DNA of 64,000 nucleotides from Neobacillus sp. CF12 (lineage in GTDB: Bacteria; Bacillota; Bacilli; Bacillales; Cytobacillaceae), in assembly GCF_030348765.1 (NCBI RefSeq), contig NZ_JAUCEU010000007.1, positions 614,501 through 678,500 on the forward strand, read 5' to 3'. Shown piece after piece: positions 25,117 through 35,941 of the stretch (the stretch's first letter is position 1; every line of letters begins with the position of its first letter). The position numbers and the translations under genes were made by a program. Under the pieces are notes generated by a model. It did not search any database and had not been told where the DNA came from. It saw only the letters and a list, made by a program, of their open reading frames with translations.

Positions 25117-26000
25117 TATGCCTTCACTCCTTTTTCTTCATATTCATACCAACCCTTACCAGTCTTTCTTCCAAGGGTCCCAGCATTCACTTTTTCTTCT
25201 AAACTTACTGGCGGTTTATCTTCACTATTTCCTGATTCTTTGTATTTTTCTTCAAGTGCATAAAAACCGACATCAATGCCAGATAAATCCATTAGTTCAA
25301 ATGGGCCTAAGGGATGATTTAGTGACTTTCGGACAATAATGTCAATGTCTTTATAATCACAAATTCCTTCCTCATATAGCTTTAGCGCCTCTTTGTTTAG
25401 GGCGAAAAGCAGTCGATTGGCTACAAATCCCCATGTTTCCTTCCGTAGCAATACACCTGTCCGCTTAATTCTGTCACAAACTGCCAATGTGACATCAGCG
25501 GTTTCTTGAGAAGTTGTATCACTCATCACCACTTCCACACAATCCATGACTAAAGCAGGGAAGAAGAAATGCATATTGCAAACTTTTTCTGGTCTAGAAG
25601 TGACATCCGCAATTTTTGAACTTGCAATGGTAGAGCTATTAGATGCCAATATAGCGTGTGGTGGAGCCAATCGATCAACATCAGCGAAAAGATTTCGCTT
25701 AACATCCAGCTTTTCAACTACAGCTTCTATTACAAAATCTGAATTTCCTACAGCCTCTTCTAAACTAGTAGTATAAGATAAACGTGCGAATGCATCGTCC
25801 AAGGATTCCTTACTAATCTTCCCTTTTTGTATCCATTTTCCCATTTGAAATTCAAGATTTTCCTTCGCCTTTTCCAAAGCCTTTTCATGAATATCGTAAA
25901 TGGTTGTCGATAAGCCGCCTAATGCGGATAACATAGCGATTTGGTGACCCATGGAACCTGCTCCTAATACCGCAATATGATTTACATCATGAATATCCAT
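25116..26000 (-). CDS. 3-hydroxyacyl-CoA dehydrogenase
   Basis: The 294-residue protein has an N-terminal NAD-binding GAGSMGHQIAMLSA (about 14-27), SNSSTIASSKIAD, the catalytic His in NMHFFFPALVMDCVEVV and a C-terminal 3HCDH helical domain (NHPLGPFELMDLSGIDVG). It oxidises 3-hydroxyacyl-CoA to 3-ketoacyl-CoA. The PALVMDCVEVV segment resembles 3-hydroxybutyryl-CoA dehydrogenases. It precedes the enoyl-CoA hydratase gene in the operon, with which it overlaps by one base. Confidence 0.92.
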   Translation of the reverse strand: MDIHDVNHIAVLGAGSMGHQIAMLSALGGLSTTIYDIHEKALEKAKENLEFQMGKWIQKGKISKESLDDAFARLSYTTSLEEAVGNSDFVIEAVVEKLDVKRNLFADVDRLAPPHAILASNSSTIASSKIADVTSRPEKVCNMHFFFPALVMDCVEVVMSDTTSQETADVTLAVCDRIKRTGVLLRKETWGFVANRLLFALNKEALKLYEEGICDYKDIDIIVRKSLNHPLGPFELMDLSGIDVGFYALEEKYKESGNSEDKPPVSLEEKVNAGTLGRKTGKGWYEYEEKGVKA

Positions 26001-26075
26001 CTATTACACTCCCTCGTTATATACTAAATAGTCAGTATGTTACTGTTGTTCAAAAATCATGAAGGAAACCTTATC

Positions 26076-27251
26076 TTATCCTTCTCGTTCAATCAGTGTA
26101 GCAATACCTTGGCCGCCGCCAATACAGGCCGTAATAATTGCAGTATGTTTATTCGTTCTTTGTAATTCATAGATTGCTTTCGTTAGTAAAATAGCACCGG
26201 TTGCCCCAAGTGGGTGTCCGTGTGCAATGGCACCGCCATTAACATTTAGTTTTTCTTCGTTAATTTCTAGCTCTCGATTGCAGGCAATAACCTGCGAAGC
26301 AAACGCTTCGTTCAGTTCCACTAAATCAATATCATTTATCGTTAAACCTGTCCGCTTTAGTAACTTTCTCACTGCTGGTACTGGACCAATTCCCATAATG
26401 TTTGGATCCACACCACTTACGGCATAATCACGAATGACAGCCAGGGGCTTTAATCCTAATTCAGATGCTTTTTCGCGAGACATTACAACTAATGCGCTCG
26501 CTGCATCATTAAGCCCGGAACTACTTCCAGCTGTAACTGTACCACCTTCTAAAAAAGCTGGTGCTAGTTTTGCTAAACCTTCAAGAGTCGTATTCGGACG
26601 TGGATGCTCATCGATTGAAAATGTGATTGGCTCCCCTTTTCTCACTGGAATCTCAATTGGTACAATTTGTTCTTTATAGAAATCCTGATCCATGGCTGCT
26701 GCCATTCTTTGTTGACTTCTAAATGCATACACATCCTGTTCTTCTCGAGAAATGTTATACTTCTTAACCAGGTTTTCAGCCGTAATTCCCATTGGCGGAT
26801 CCCCAATTTCCTTTGGTGAAAGTTGTGCTGACCGAAATCTTGGAGGTACTGAGCTATAAGCTTTTGTTGGACGATCCATTAAATAGGGAGCGCGGCTCAT
26901 ACTTTCGGTTCCGCCAGCGACGTAAATGTCTCCTGCACCCGATTTGATGGCTTGGGCAGCTAAGTTCACTGCATTAATGCCTGAACCGCACTGACGATCA
27001 ATGGTTAATCCAGGGATTTCAAGAGATAATCCTGTCTGTAAAGCTGTTAATCTAGCAATATTTCCGCCGCCACTTAACACATTTCCAAAAACAACATCGT
27101 CAATTTGATTCGCTTTTACGCGCGCTCTTCTTAACGCTTCCTTCATAACTACTGCGCCAAATTCGTGGGCATTCAGGCTGGCTAATGCACCACCCTGCCT
27201 GCCTATTGAAGTCCTTACTGCTGAAACAATCACTGCATCTCTATTGGACAT
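26076..27251 (-). CDS. Acetyl-CoA acyltransferase (thiolase)
   Basis: The 391-residue thiolase has the acylated Cys in DRQCGSGINAVNLAA (about residue 87), NVNGGAIAHGHPLGATGA with the catalytic His (about 347), and the C-terminal Cys in ACIGGGQG (about 377). It cleaves 3-ketoacyl-CoA with CoA or makes acetoacetyl-CoA. It completes the beta-oxidation set (hydratase, dehydrogenase, thiolase) within this operon. Confidence 0.93.
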   Translation of the reverse strand: MSNRDAVIVSAVRTSIGRQGGALASLNAHEFGAVVMKEALRRARVKANQIDDVVFGNVLSGGGNIARLTALQTGLSLEIPGLTIDRQCGSGINAVNLAAQAIKSGAGDIYVAGGTESMSRAPYLMDRPTKAYSSVPPRFRSAQLSPKEIGDPPMGITAENLVKKYNISREEQDVYAFRSQQRMAAAMDQDFYKEQIVPIEIPVRKGEPITFSIDEHPRPNTTLEGLAKLAPAFLEGGTVTAGSSSGLNDAASALVVMSREKASELGLKPLAVIRDYAVSGVDPNIMGIGPVPAVRKLLKRTGLTINDIDLVELNEAFASQVIACNRELEINEEKLNVNGGAIAHGHPLGATGAILLTKAIYELQRTNKHTAIITACIGGGQGIATLIEREG

Positions 27252-27301
27252 TTGTTTTTCCTCCCATTAACTACTTCTATTTTTATTAGTAATTCCCTCT
27301 T

Positions 27302-28864
27302 TTAAATACCTGTCGGCCAGTTTGCCAATCTTCTTTCACTCATTGATCCATTTTTCACGACCGCATACTCTAACGTTTTACAAAGAAACTTTCGAGTATC
27401 CCTTGGATCAATAACATCGTCGATAAGGTGCTTTGCTGCCGCTTTATACGGGGAACTATCGAAAGTCCACTTTTCGAGAAGCTCTTGTCGCACTTCTTTT
27501 GCATTTTCCATACCTTGTAACTGCCTGCCATATACAACATTGATTCCCACTTCTGGTCCCGTGAAATTAATCTCCGCGGTTGGCCATGCAACAACAAAAT
27601 CCGCACCCATTGTGGGTCCACACATATTTCCATAGGCAGCACCCACACTTTTTCGAATAATAACCGATATTTTCGGGACAGTTGAATGAGCGAGCGCTTG
27701 GTTCCAAACCATGATTTTGGTTGGTATTTTTTGTTTTTCAGCTTCATTACTTATTCGGAATCCAGGTGTATCATGTAAAAAAATTAGTGGAATATTAAAG
27801 GAATCACATAAACAAATAAAGTCAGTTGCTTTTTCGCATTCCTGTACGCCAGATGCTCCCGCGTATTTCATTGGCTGATTGGCAATAATTCCAACTGTCC
27901 TGCCGTTCATTCGGGCAAAAACAGTTAGGAGTGCAGGACCATATAACTCCTTATACTCAAAGAAATGGCGATCATCGACGATTTCGCTTATCATTTTCTT
28001 CATATCATAAGCTCTATTTGTTTTGTTTGGTAAAATATCCAACACTCGGTCCACTTTGCGGTATGGATCATCATTTGTTTCCTTATATGGAGATTCCTTT
28101 GTTGCGTTTAAAGGCATATAGCTGAAGAACTCTTTCATCTGTGTTATACATTCTTCCTCAGTATTTCCAAATGCATCCGCCTGCCCTGTCTGATAACCAT
28201 GTACTTTCCAACCACCAAGTTCTTCTGTGGATACTTGCTGTCCGGTAGCCATTTCAATCATTCTCGGACCAGCAACGGCCATGCAGGTTCCTTTAAGCTG
28301 GGTAACAAAATCAGAAGAAACGGCCATCCATGTTGGGCCTCCAAAGCTATCACCTAGAATACTAGTGATAGAAGGAACCTGTCTGCTGTGTGTCAGCATT
28401 TCTTTTGGAAAAAGTTTATCGCTGATTCCGTCAGATCCCATACCATCCGGCATTCTAAGCCCTCCGCCTTCATGGAGATAAAACATGGGTAAACCACGTT
28501 TTAACGCATACTCATGGATGGTTTTCGCTTTTCGCATATGAACACCACCTTCTGTCCCAGCAAACACGGTTTTATCACCTGCTTGCACCACAATCGGCCT
28601 GCCATCTACTTTGGCAATTCCGACAATTAGGCCATCACCGGCACTTTTGTTCTCTAAACCGGGTATGTCAGAATGATTGAGCATTCCAAATTCCATAAAA
28701 GAATCAGAATCAACCAGTAGGTCAATCCTTTCCCTCGCTGTATAAAAGCCTGCTTCATGTTGTCGCTGAATTTTCTCTATACCGCCATTTAGCAAGGCAC
28801 GCTTTTTCCTATTAATTAAATCGTCTACTGATGCTTTTACGATATCCTTTACTTGATCGGTCAC
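27302..28864 (-). CDS. Acyl-CoA carboxylase carboxyltransferase subunit (1)
   Basis: The 520-residue protein has the two crotonase-like halves of the carboxyltransferase family. The N-half has RERIDLLVDSDSFMEFG and YLHEGGGLRMPDG. The C-half has VGIIANQPMKYAGASG, FLHDTPGFRISNEAEKQ, SVGAAYGNMCGP and DVIDPRDTRKFL. It would transfer carboxylate from carboxybiotin to an acyl-CoA, or act in reverse. It clusters with one biotin carboxylase and one carrier, both shared with a second carboxyltransferase at 32354. GxGGG and GxxG oxyanion motifs are intact; acceptor acyl-CoA unknown. Confidence 0.9.
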   Translation of the reverse strand: MTDQVKDIVKASVDDLINRKKRALLNGGIEKIQRQHEAGFYTARERIDLLVDSDSFMEFGMLNHSDIPGLENKSAGDGLIVGIAKVDGRPIVVQAGDKTVFAGTEGGVHMRKAKTIHEYALKRGLPMFYLHEGGGLRMPDGMGSDGISDKLFPKEMLTHSRQVPSITSILGDSFGGPTWMAVSSDFVTQLKGTCMAVAGPRMIEMATGQQVSTEELGGWKVHGYQTGQADAFGNTEEECITQMKEFFSYMPLNATKESPYKETNDDPYRKVDRVLDILPNKTNRAYDMKKMISEIVDDRHFFEYKELYGPALLTVFARMNGRTVGIIANQPMKYAGASGVQECEKATDFICLCDSFNIPLIFLHDTPGFRISNEAEKQKIPTKIMVWNQALAHSTVPKISVIIRKSVGAAYGNMCGPTMGADFVVAWPTAEINFTGPEVGINVVYGRQLQGMENAKEVRQELLEKWTFDSSPYKAAAKHLIDDVIDPRDTRKFLCKTLEYAVVKNGSMSERRLANWPTGI

Positions 28865-28865
28865 T

Positions 28866-30578
28866 TCAAACTTCCTTTCTTTCTGGTTCTTTTAGTAGTC
28901 TTCGTAACACTTTACCTGAACTTGTTGCAGGCAGATTAAGTAAAAATTCTACATATTTTGGAGTTTTATAGGCGGCCATTTTCTCTTTAGCCCACACAAT
29001 GATTTCTTGCTCTGAAATCTTTCCAACATAATCTGGCTTTAATACAATAAAGGCTTTTACACTTTCCCCTCTTTTTTCATCCGGTACACCAATTACTGCA
29101 CTTTGGAGAATTCCAGGATGTTCATTTAGCATGGCTTCTACATCCTCAGGGAAAACACTATAGCCCGAACTTTTTATCATTTCTTTAATACGCCCATGGA
29201 AAAATAAATATCCATCCTCATCAACACTTCCAATATCACCCGTATAGACCCAGCCATCTCTTAGTGTTTCAGCAGTTGCCTCAGGTCTATTTAAATATCC
29301 TTTAAAGACCCCCGGATTCTTGATGACGATTTCCCCCTTTTCACCAGGCCCAGCCAGTTTACCAGTTTCTGTATTGATTATTTTGAGGTTAGTATCAAAA
29401 GTAGGAATTCCACAGCTTCCCCATTTAATTTGGTCTTTCGGCATAAAGGTATCACATGTATGCGTTTCACTTAATCCATAAGAGGCTTCGTGCATAATGC
29501 AGCCTCGCGTAACATTCTTCCACTCATACGCTAATTGTTCCGTAACAGGCACTCCAAAACTAGTAGATGCATTCGCTTTTAGAGAAGTTAAATTCCGTTT
29601 TTCAACTCCCGGTGTATTCAATATAGCAACATTCATTGGTGCGATACTATACCAAGCACTAATCCTATATTTTTCAATGGCATCAATGGTTGTCATTGGG
29701 TCAAACCGTGTTAATAATATGCATTCACACCCAGAATAAACAGGGATATTCACTCCCATAACCATCCCTGCGATATGGCATAATGGGGCAACCGTTAGAA
29801 ATCGTTCACTAGATTCATATTGATTACCATGAATGGTGGCTGCTGTTTTAAAAAGTGCACTGCCATAAGGCAACATTGCAGCTTTCGGTCTTCCAGTAGT
29901 TCCTGATGTAAAAACCATTAACCCGATGTCATTCCAGAGGTCTATTTCAACATGCTTGGAATAGGGTTCATGTTCTCTTAAGATTTCAATGAAATCATAT
30001 GAGCCTTTAAGTTGTTGCTTTTCAAGTGTTAATTCTTGGGGTAATAACAATGTTGGTTCGTCTGGCAGATAATCAGAATAATTAGTAGTAATGACAAATT
30101 CGATGGACTTAGTTTTTGAGCGAATGACTTCAATACGAGGATACAGTTCTTGACCCGCAACAATTGCCTTTATCTTTACCTCATTTATCAAATATTCCAA
30201 TTCAGATTCTTTGTACATTGGGTTTAAAGGGACGACAATACCGCCAAGCCGCTGAATCCCGTAGTGAGCAATGATATACTGAGGGCAATTCTGCATAAAT
30301 AATGCAATACAATCCCCTTTTTTTACACCTTGATCAGCTAGGAATTGAGCAAATTTATCAACGGATTCGTCAACATCTTTCCATAATAATTCCTTTCCAT
30401 AGAAAGAATAGGCTAGATGATTTGGTGTATGGTTTGCATTTTGTTTTACATACTCATGCAGCGGTCTTAACCCAAGTCGATAAGTTAATGTTTTCGATAC
30501 TTTATCAGGCCAGCTTTTTTGCAATAGTTCTTTCATTCCACTTTTACCTCCATGGCCAATCTCATTCTTATCTATCAA
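28866..30578 (-). CDS. Acyl-CoA ligase, AMP-forming (1)
   Basis: The 570-residue enzyme has the P-loop MVFTSGTTGRPKAAM (about 231-245), the adenylate motif YGLSETHTCD, the hinge region YTGDIGSVDEDGYLFFHGRIKEMIKSSGYSVFP and the catalytic Lys in SGKVLRRLL near the end. It activates a carboxylic acid to its CoA thioester. It is one base from the preceding carboxyltransferase stop, indicating a tight operon. Resembles long-chain fatty-acid ligases, but chain length cannot be read from sequence. Confidence 0.9.
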   Translation of the reverse strand: MIDKNEIGHGGKSGMKELLQKSWPDKVSKTLTYRLGLRPLHEYVKQNANHTPNHLAYSFYGKELLWKDVDESVDKFAQFLADQGVKKGDCIALFMQNCPQYIIAHYGIQRLGGIVVPLNPMYKESELEYLINEVKIKAIVAGQELYPRIEVIRSKTKSIEFVITTNYSDYLPDEPTLLLPQELTLEKQQLKGSYDFIEILREHEPYSKHVEIDLWNDIGLMVFTSGTTGRPKAAMLPYGSALFKTAATIHGNQYESSERFLTVAPLCHIAGMVMGVNIPVYSGCECILLTRFDPMTTIDAIEKYRISAWYSIAPMNVAILNTPGVEKRNLTSLKANASTSFGVPVTEQLAYEWKNVTRGCIMHEASYGLSETHTCDTFMPKDQIKWGSCGIPTFDTNLKIINTETGKLAGPGEKGEIVIKNPGVFKGYLNRPEATAETLRDGWVYTGDIGSVDEDGYLFFHGRIKEMIKSSGYSVFPEDVEAMLNEHPGILQSAVIGVPDEKRGESVKAFIVLKPDYVGKISEQEIIVWAKEKMAAYKTPKYVEFLLNLPATSSGKVLRRLLKEPERKEV

Positions 30579-30593
30579 AATAAATGTTTCTAT

Positions 30594-32333
30594 TCACAGA
30601 AGGAGTTCATTCGAATGTTGTATTTTCAACTGCGACATTAGTTCCGTTCTTAACTTATATTTTTCAATTTTATTAGTAGGGGTCCTGGGCAATTCATAGA
30701 CGAAACGAATATATTTGGGCCACATGAACTTAGGGAGCTTATTCTTTGCCCAGTCCTTCAATTCAGTTTCGTTCAATGAGGATCCAGTTTTCCTTACTGC
30801 ATAGATGGCAACATCATCTTCATCCCCAACCTCTGCAGGGACTGGAAAAGCGGCAGTAAGTTCAATTTCTGGATGGCCGTTGATAATATCCTCCAATTGA
30901 TAGGATGAAATTTTTTCACCGTTGCAGCGAATGACTCCACCCAGCCGGTCAACAAAATAATAGTTTCCATCTTCACCTAGATATCCAGCATCACCAGTAT
31001 GAAACCAAAGGTTTTTAAAGGATTTTACAGTAGATTCAGGTTTATTTAAATATTCAGATAGAATAAGATGTGGTAAACGTGGTCGTAATGCCAGATGACC
31101 TACTTGCCCAACAGGAACTTCTAAATCATTATCATCAAGGATACTGATTTCAAAATAATCGGGTGGAGTTCCCATAAATCCTTTTTTCAAATCCTGGTTC
31201 CCGTTTATGACTGGGATCTTGTTAACCTTACATTGATCAATGATTTCCTTTCTTGAATGACCTTTATATAGGGATACCGGTGTTCCCTCACCCTCTTCTG
31301 TCTCAAGGATAATACTAATCAAAGGATTGCCTGATTCCGTTTGCCCAAATCCAGCTGTGACGATATCAAAGCCAAATCTCTTGGCAATTTCGTTATGATA
31401 TTTAGGAAGTGGCTGCATATGCACTTTATTTAACGTATTCTTTCGATCATTTTCGTTAGGTGCGGCGTTCATTAACCATGGAATCATAACATCGAGCAAC
31501 GTAACCATTGTTGCTCTGCTTTTTTCAATCCTATTCCAAAATTGATTGGGGCTGAATTTATCCCACAGAGCAACCGTACACCCTTCATAAGCACCTTTTG
31601 CAATATTAAAAAAGGCTCCACCCACATGATAAAGGGGAAGATCATTGTATATAACATCATCAGAGGACATCATTTGCCTACTGCCAACGGTATATCCATT
31701 GATCCATCGGTGTGATTGAACGACACCTTTTGCTGGGCCAGTAGTACCAGACGTATAAATGATATTGGCAGTATCCCAATAATTTATCTCTACATCCAGA
31801 TTACATGTTTCCCCACGCAGCAATCGTTCGAGGGAAATTTCATTGTAATTTGCATGTAAGGAAATATTAGTTAGTTCCACAATAAAGTCATGTTCACCTT
31901 CCATCGGATTATGGACAATGGTGGTAATCCCTTCGATTTCTGATGCGATTTCATTTAAGATTGGAACCATCATTCGCTCTGTAATGAGCATTTTTGGTTG
32001 TGAATCTTTCAGTTGATAGCTCAAAAGCTTGCCTCGATAGTTATAATTGATGGGACTAAATACGGCTCCACATTTCCAAATTCCAAACATGACCATGGTT
32101 GAAATAAGTGGATTCTTTAAAAAAACAGATATTCGGTCCCCTTTATGGATTCCTCTAGATATCAAAGAATGCCCAATACTATTTGTTAATTGATGAAATT
32201 TTTGATACGAAATTCGTCTTTCATCTTCACCATAATAAAGAAATGTTTTTTCTCCCGCAGTTTCTGCCCAGTACTGCAGGCTTTTCGTAACGACTTCTTC
32301 CGGAAAAGCTCCTTCCATTAATGGATTCATCAT
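30594..32333 (-). CDS. Acyl-CoA ligase, AMP-forming (2), CaiC-like
   Basis: The 579-residue ANL enzyme has IIYTSGTTGPAKGVVQSH (P-loop), GFGQTESGNPL, FHTGDAGYLGEDGNYYFVDRLGGVIRCNGEKIS and a C-terminal PTNKIEKYKLR with the catalytic lysine. The overall pattern is nearer crotonobetaine/carnitine or branched-acid ligases than the neighbouring ligase. An insert around residues 335-370 is unusual. Two distinct ligases in one operon suggest two different free acids enter the pathway, or an acid and a side product. Confidence 0.88.
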   Translation of the reverse strand: MMNPLMEGAFPEEVVTKSLQYWAETAGEKTFLYYGEDERRISYQKFHQLTNSIGHSLISRGIHKGDRISVFLKNPLISTMVMFGIWKCGAVFSPINYNYRGKLLSYQLKDSQPKMLITERMMVPILNEIASEIEGITTIVHNPMEGEHDFIVELTNISLHANYNEISLERLLRGETCNLDVEINYWDTANIIYTSGTTGPAKGVVQSHRWINGYTVGSRQMMSSDDVIYNDLPLYHVGGAFFNIAKGAYEGCTVALWDKFSPNQFWNRIEKSRATMVTLLDVMIPWLMNAAPNENDRKNTLNKVHMQPLPKYHNEIAKRFGFDIVTAGFGQTESGNPLISIILETEEGEGTPVSLYKGHSRKEIIDQCKVNKIPVINGNQDLKKGFMGTPPDYFEISILDDNDLEVPVGQVGHLALRPRLPHLILSEYLNKPESTVKSFKNLWFHTGDAGYLGEDGNYYFVDRLGGVIRCNGEKISSYQLEDIINGHPEIELTAAFPVPAEVGDEDDVAIYAVRKTGSSLNETELKDWAKNKLPKFMWPKYIRFVYELPRTPTNKIEKYKLRTELMSQLKIQHSNELLL

Positions 32334-32353
32334 ACTTCCCCTCCTTTTTAATA

Positions 32354-33910
32354 TTAAGGTCTCATCCCGTGACTTGAAGGGCCAAGCATTTGTGGAAGAA
32401 GTGCGTATGCATCCTTAACCCATTCACATAAAAGCGGCCGGGTATCTCTAGGATCGATAATTTCTTCCACGCCGAACGCTTCAGCAGTCCTGATCGGTGA
32501 CCTTACCGATTCCATCCGATCCAGTAATTGCTTTAATAACTCCTGTGGATTGTCACTTGCCTCTAGTTCCCGTCGATAAGCAACCTGTACTCCGCCCTCT
32601 ACAGGTAGTGAACCCCAATCTCCAGAAGGCCACGCATATCGCAGATTCAAACCGTGTCCATTGGTCATACCAGCTCCTCCAACTCCAAAAGCACGGCGCA
32701 TAATAATCTCAATCATTGGAACTTTCGATTGATAAATAGCCGCAATGGCGCGAACTCCTTTTCGGATGGTTCCCTTCAACTCATTTGGGAGTCCAATTAC
32801 CATACCAGGCTGGTCGACTAAATTAACAATTGGTAAATGGAAGGTTTGACAAAGATCCACAAATCTCTCAATTTTTTCTGAACTCTCTGCTGTTAGACCT
32901 CCGCCATTAACATACGGGTCGGAAGCTAATACCCCAACTGGATGTCCGTTAAGCCGGGCAAAACATGTAAGAGTACCCCCGCCATAATACCGGCCCATCT
33001 CAAAGATCGAGTCTGTATCGAAAATCAAGGGCAGGATTTCTCGAATTTTATAAGGGGATCTTCTGTTTCTAGGAATGACTGAAATTAAGCGCTCTTCCCT
33101 GCGATTTGGATTGTCTTCGTTTTTTTCTACAGGCGGAAGCAGCCACACACTTGAAGGCAGATAAGATAAGAATCTACGAGTCTGTGCAAATGCATCTTCT
33201 TCTGAACTAGCAATATTATCGATCGCTCCACTTGAACGATGTACTTGAATTCCACCTAGTTCTTCTTTCGTCAAATCCTGACCCATACCATATTTCACAA
33301 CCGGAGGACCTGCAACAAATAGTTGCGAAGTTTCCTCAATCATGACGGAAAAGTGTGAAGCTACAACTCTTCCAGCTCCAAGCCCGGCTACAGATCCCAA
33401 ACACAAAGCCACAACAGGAACTCGTTCCATATTCGCTACAACCAAATCCCAACCTGGATTTACGGGCATATATGTATGGCCTTCGGTGTCTAGAAATTTA
33501 ACACTTCCACCGCCGCCAGTACCATCAACAAGCCGGATTAGCGGTAACTGCAAATCATGTGCCATACTTTCAGCATAGATTTGTTTTCCCATAATTGCTC
33601 CATCTGCAGCGCCGCCTCGAACAGTAAAGTCGTCCCCGCCAACTACAACCTTTCGCCCATTAATTCGTCCTGTGCCTAATAAAAAGTTAGCTGGGGTAAA
33701 TTCTATTAGTTCTCCATTTTCATCGTACTTCGTTTTGCCTGCAATGGCACCAGTTTCATGAAAGGTGTTGTCATCTAGCAAACTGGCAATTCTTTCTCTG
33801 ACTGTTAGTTTTCCTCTGGATTTATGCCGTGCAACCCGTTCTTCACCGCCCATTTGTTTTGCTAATTCTTCTCGGTGGCGAATTTCTTTAATTTCTGCTT
33901 CCCAAGTCAT
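32354..33910 (-). CDS. Acyl-CoA carboxylase carboxyltransferase subunit (2)
   Basis: The 518-residue carboxyltransferase has RERIASLLDDNTFHETG, VDGTGGGGSVKFLD, VASHFSVMIEE, GGGTLTCFARLNGHPVGVLAS, LVDQPGMVIG, GVGGAGMTNG and EEIIDPRDTRPLLCEW. It is closer to methylcrotonyl/propionyl-type subunits than to its paralogue at 27302. I place the start at the ATG at 33910, preceded by GGGAGGG six bases upstream; an in-frame ATG nine codons earlier has no such site. It sits first after the ABC importer genes. Confidence 0.9.
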   Translation of the reverse strand: MTWEAEIKEIRHREELAKQMGGEERVARHKSRGKLTVRERIASLLDDNTFHETGAIAGKTKYDENGELIEFTPANFLLGTGRINGRKVVVGGDDFTVRGGAADGAIMGKQIYAESMAHDLQLPLIRLVDGTGGGGSVKFLDTEGHTYMPVNPGWDLVVANMERVPVVALCLGSVAGLGAGRVVASHFSVMIEETSQLFVAGPPVVKYGMGQDLTKEELGGIQVHRSSGAIDNIASSEEDAFAQTRRFLSYLPSSVWLLPPVEKNEDNPNRREERLISVIPRNRRSPYKIREILPLIFDTDSIFEMGRYYGGGTLTCFARLNGHPVGVLASDPYVNGGGLTAESSEKIERFVDLCQTFHLPIVNLVDQPGMVIGLPNELKGTIRKGVRAIAAIYQSKVPMIEIIMRRAFGVGGAGMTNGHGLNLRYAWPSGDWGSLPVEGGVQVAYRRELEASDNPQELLKQLLDRMESVRSPIRTAEAFGVEEIIDPRDTRPLLCEWVKDAYALLPQMLGPSSHGMRP

Positions 33911-33955
33911 TTCATTCCCTCCCTTTGTATTAGTCATTTAGTCATCATTTCTTTA

Positions 33956-34924
33956 TTATCCTGGATAAAAGCAGGCCACCCATCTGCCTTCCGATACTTG
34001 CTCAAGTGGAGGATCTATTCTTTTACAACGCTCATCAGCAAGTCGGCAGCGAGTATGGAATCTGCAGCCAGCCGGTGGGTTGGCAGGACTTGGAATATCC
34101 CCGCTAAGGATGATGCGTTCTCTATCACGGATGGATGGATCGGGTTCTGGTACTGCTGATATTAGTGCTTCTGTATAAGGATGAAGTGGCTGCTCGAACA
34201 ACTGATCTGTTTCCGAAACTTCCACAACCTTACCTAAATACATCACGACGATCCGATCACTAATGTGCTTTACAGCCTGTAATCCATGTGCAATAAAGAT
34301 ATAAGATAAACCCATATCTTCCTGGATATCCTTTAATAGGTTTAATATCTGGGCTTGAATGGAAACATCTAATGCTGAAACTGGTTCATCGCAGACGATT
34401 AGTTTTGGATTTAAAGCTAAAGCCCGAGCAATACCAATTCTTTGACGTTGACCTCCGGAGAATTCTTCCGGATAACGGGCGCCATGTGATGGAGTAAGTC
34501 CTACTTTTTCAAGTAGTTCATCCACCCTTTTTTTCCTTTCACTTTTGGTACCGATTTTATGAAGGACTAAGGGTTCAGCAATAATGTTGGTAACGGTCAT
34601 CCTTGGATTGAGGGAGGAATAGGGGTCTTGAAATACCATTTGAATATTTTTACCTACTTCTCTCCGCTTCCTCCCTTTGGATAACAGAGTGTTTCCTTCG
34701 AATATCACTTCGCCAGTTGACGGTTCAAGTAAACCTACAACCATTCTTCCGAGTGTCGATTTTCCGCAACCGGATTCACCAACAAGACCAACGGTTTCAC
34801 CCTGTTGGACATCAAGGCTAATTCCATCAACCGCCTTCAGCCATTTGTCTTTCTTACCAAACAAACCGCTCCCAATTGGATAATATTTTTTCACGTTCTT
34901 AATAGAAATCAATGGTTCAGGCAT
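33956..34924 (-). CDS. Peptide/nickel-type ABC transporter ATPase (OppF/DppF family)
   Basis: The 322-residue ATPase has Walker [10 protein letters not shown] (about 54-62), signature [15 protein letters not shown] (about 158-172), Walker [15 protein letters not shown] and the C-terminal oligopeptide-transporter domain with the [14 protein letters not shown] cysteine motif. It pairs with the ATPase encoded just upstream, whose gene it overlaps by eight bases, to drive the permease pair at 35942 and 36797. Confidence 0.94.
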   Translation of the reverse strand: MPEPLISIKNVKKYYPIGSGLFGKKDKWLKAVDGISLDVQQGETVGLVGESGCGKSTLGRMVVGLLEPSTGEVIFEGNTLLSKGRKRREVGKNIQMVFQDPYSSLNPRMTVTNIIAEPLVLHKIGTKSERKKRVDELLEKVGLTPSHGARYPEEFSGGQRQRIGIARALALNPKLIVCDEPVSALDVSIQAQILNLLKDIQEDMGLSYIFIAHGLQAVKHISDRIVVMYLGKVVEVSETDQLFEQPLHPYTEALISAVPEPDPSIRDRERIILSGDIPSPANPPAGCRFHTRCRLADERCKRIDPPLEQVSEGRWVACFYPG

Positions 34925-35930
34925 GAACGGTCACCTCTTCTGCTTGTTGCTCAACTATATTCCAACATGCTGCCTGGCTCTGGTTACCAGTCTTAGTGAG
35001 TTTCGGAGTATGATGAAGACACTTTTCAGTTCCACTGGTGCAGCGAGAATAAAAATTACAACCCTTCGGAAGTTCAAGAGGATTGGGCACCGAACCGGGA
35101 ATCGTATGGAGATATTTTTCCGAGGCACCTCTCAATTTAGGTACGCTTGCCAATAATCCTTTTGTATAAGGATGCTGTGGATTTTGGAATAGAGAATGAA
35201 CATTTCCCTCCTCAACGATTTCCCCACAGTACATGACAAGAACTCTATCCGCCATCTCTGCGACTACCCCTAAATCATGGGTGATCATCAAGATTGAAAT
35301 ATTAGTCTCTTTTTGAAGCTGCCGCATGACGTTTAAAATCTGTGCTTGAATCGTTACATCAAGTGCTGTCGTTGGTTCGTCTGCAATAAGTACCGATGGA
35401 TTGCATGCCAGGGCGATAGCAATCATGATTCTCTGCCGCATACCTCCAGACAGTTGATGTGGATAGTCGCGTAGTCTACTTTCTGGATCTGGAATCCCGA
35501 CTTTGGATAATAAATGGATGACAGTTTCTTTTGCTGTTTTATAACTGACTCCCTGATGAATTTGAATCGATTCGGCAATTTGTTTACCAATAGGATGAAG
35601 AGGATTGAGAGAAGACATCGGATCTTGGAAAATCATCGAGATTTCGTTTCCTCGGATATTTTTCAACTGCCTTTTCTTCATTTTCAGTAAGTTATCACCT
35701 TTATAACGAATCACACTATCCTTACCATATTTGATAGATGGAGCATTCAAACCCATTATTGACAGGGCCGTAACACTTTTTCCGCTCCCCGATTCTCCCA
35801 CTAAAGCAACGATTTCCCCTTTTCCAATGGTAAAAGAAATATTGTTAACTGGAGTTATGGCTCCCTTTGATGTTGGGATATACGAATAAAGATTTTTTAC
35901 TTCTAAAACCGGTTCAAAAGTTTTTCTCAA
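34917..35930 (-). CDS. Peptide/nickel-type ABC transporter ATPase (OppD/DppD family)
   Basis: The 337-residue ATPase has Walker [10 protein letters not shown], signature [15 protein letters not shown], Walker [15 protein letters not shown] and the C-terminal [14 protein letters not shown] motif. It forms a heterodimer with the OppF-like ATPase. The gene lies 11 bases after the permease gene. Importers of this type in catabolic operons often carry small acids, opines or modified sugars rather than peptides. Confidence 0.94.
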   Translation of the reverse strand: MRKTFEPVLEVKNLYSYIPTSKGAITPVNNISFTIGKGEIVALVGESGSGKSVTALSIMGLNAPSIKYGKDSVIRYKGDNLLKMKKRQLKNIRGNEISMIFQDPMSSLNPLHPIGKQIAESIQIHQGVSYKTAKETVIHLLSKVGIPDPESRLRDYPHQLSGGMRQRIMIAIALACNPSVLIADEPTTALDVTIQAQILNVMRQLQKETNISILMITHDLGVVAEMADRVLVMYCGEIVEEGNVHSLFQNPQHPYTKGLLASVPKLRGASEKYLHTIPGSVPNPLELPKGCNFYSRCTSGTEKCLHHTPKLTKTGNQSQAACWNIVEQQAEEVTVHA

Positions 35931-35941
35931 TTCTATCCCTC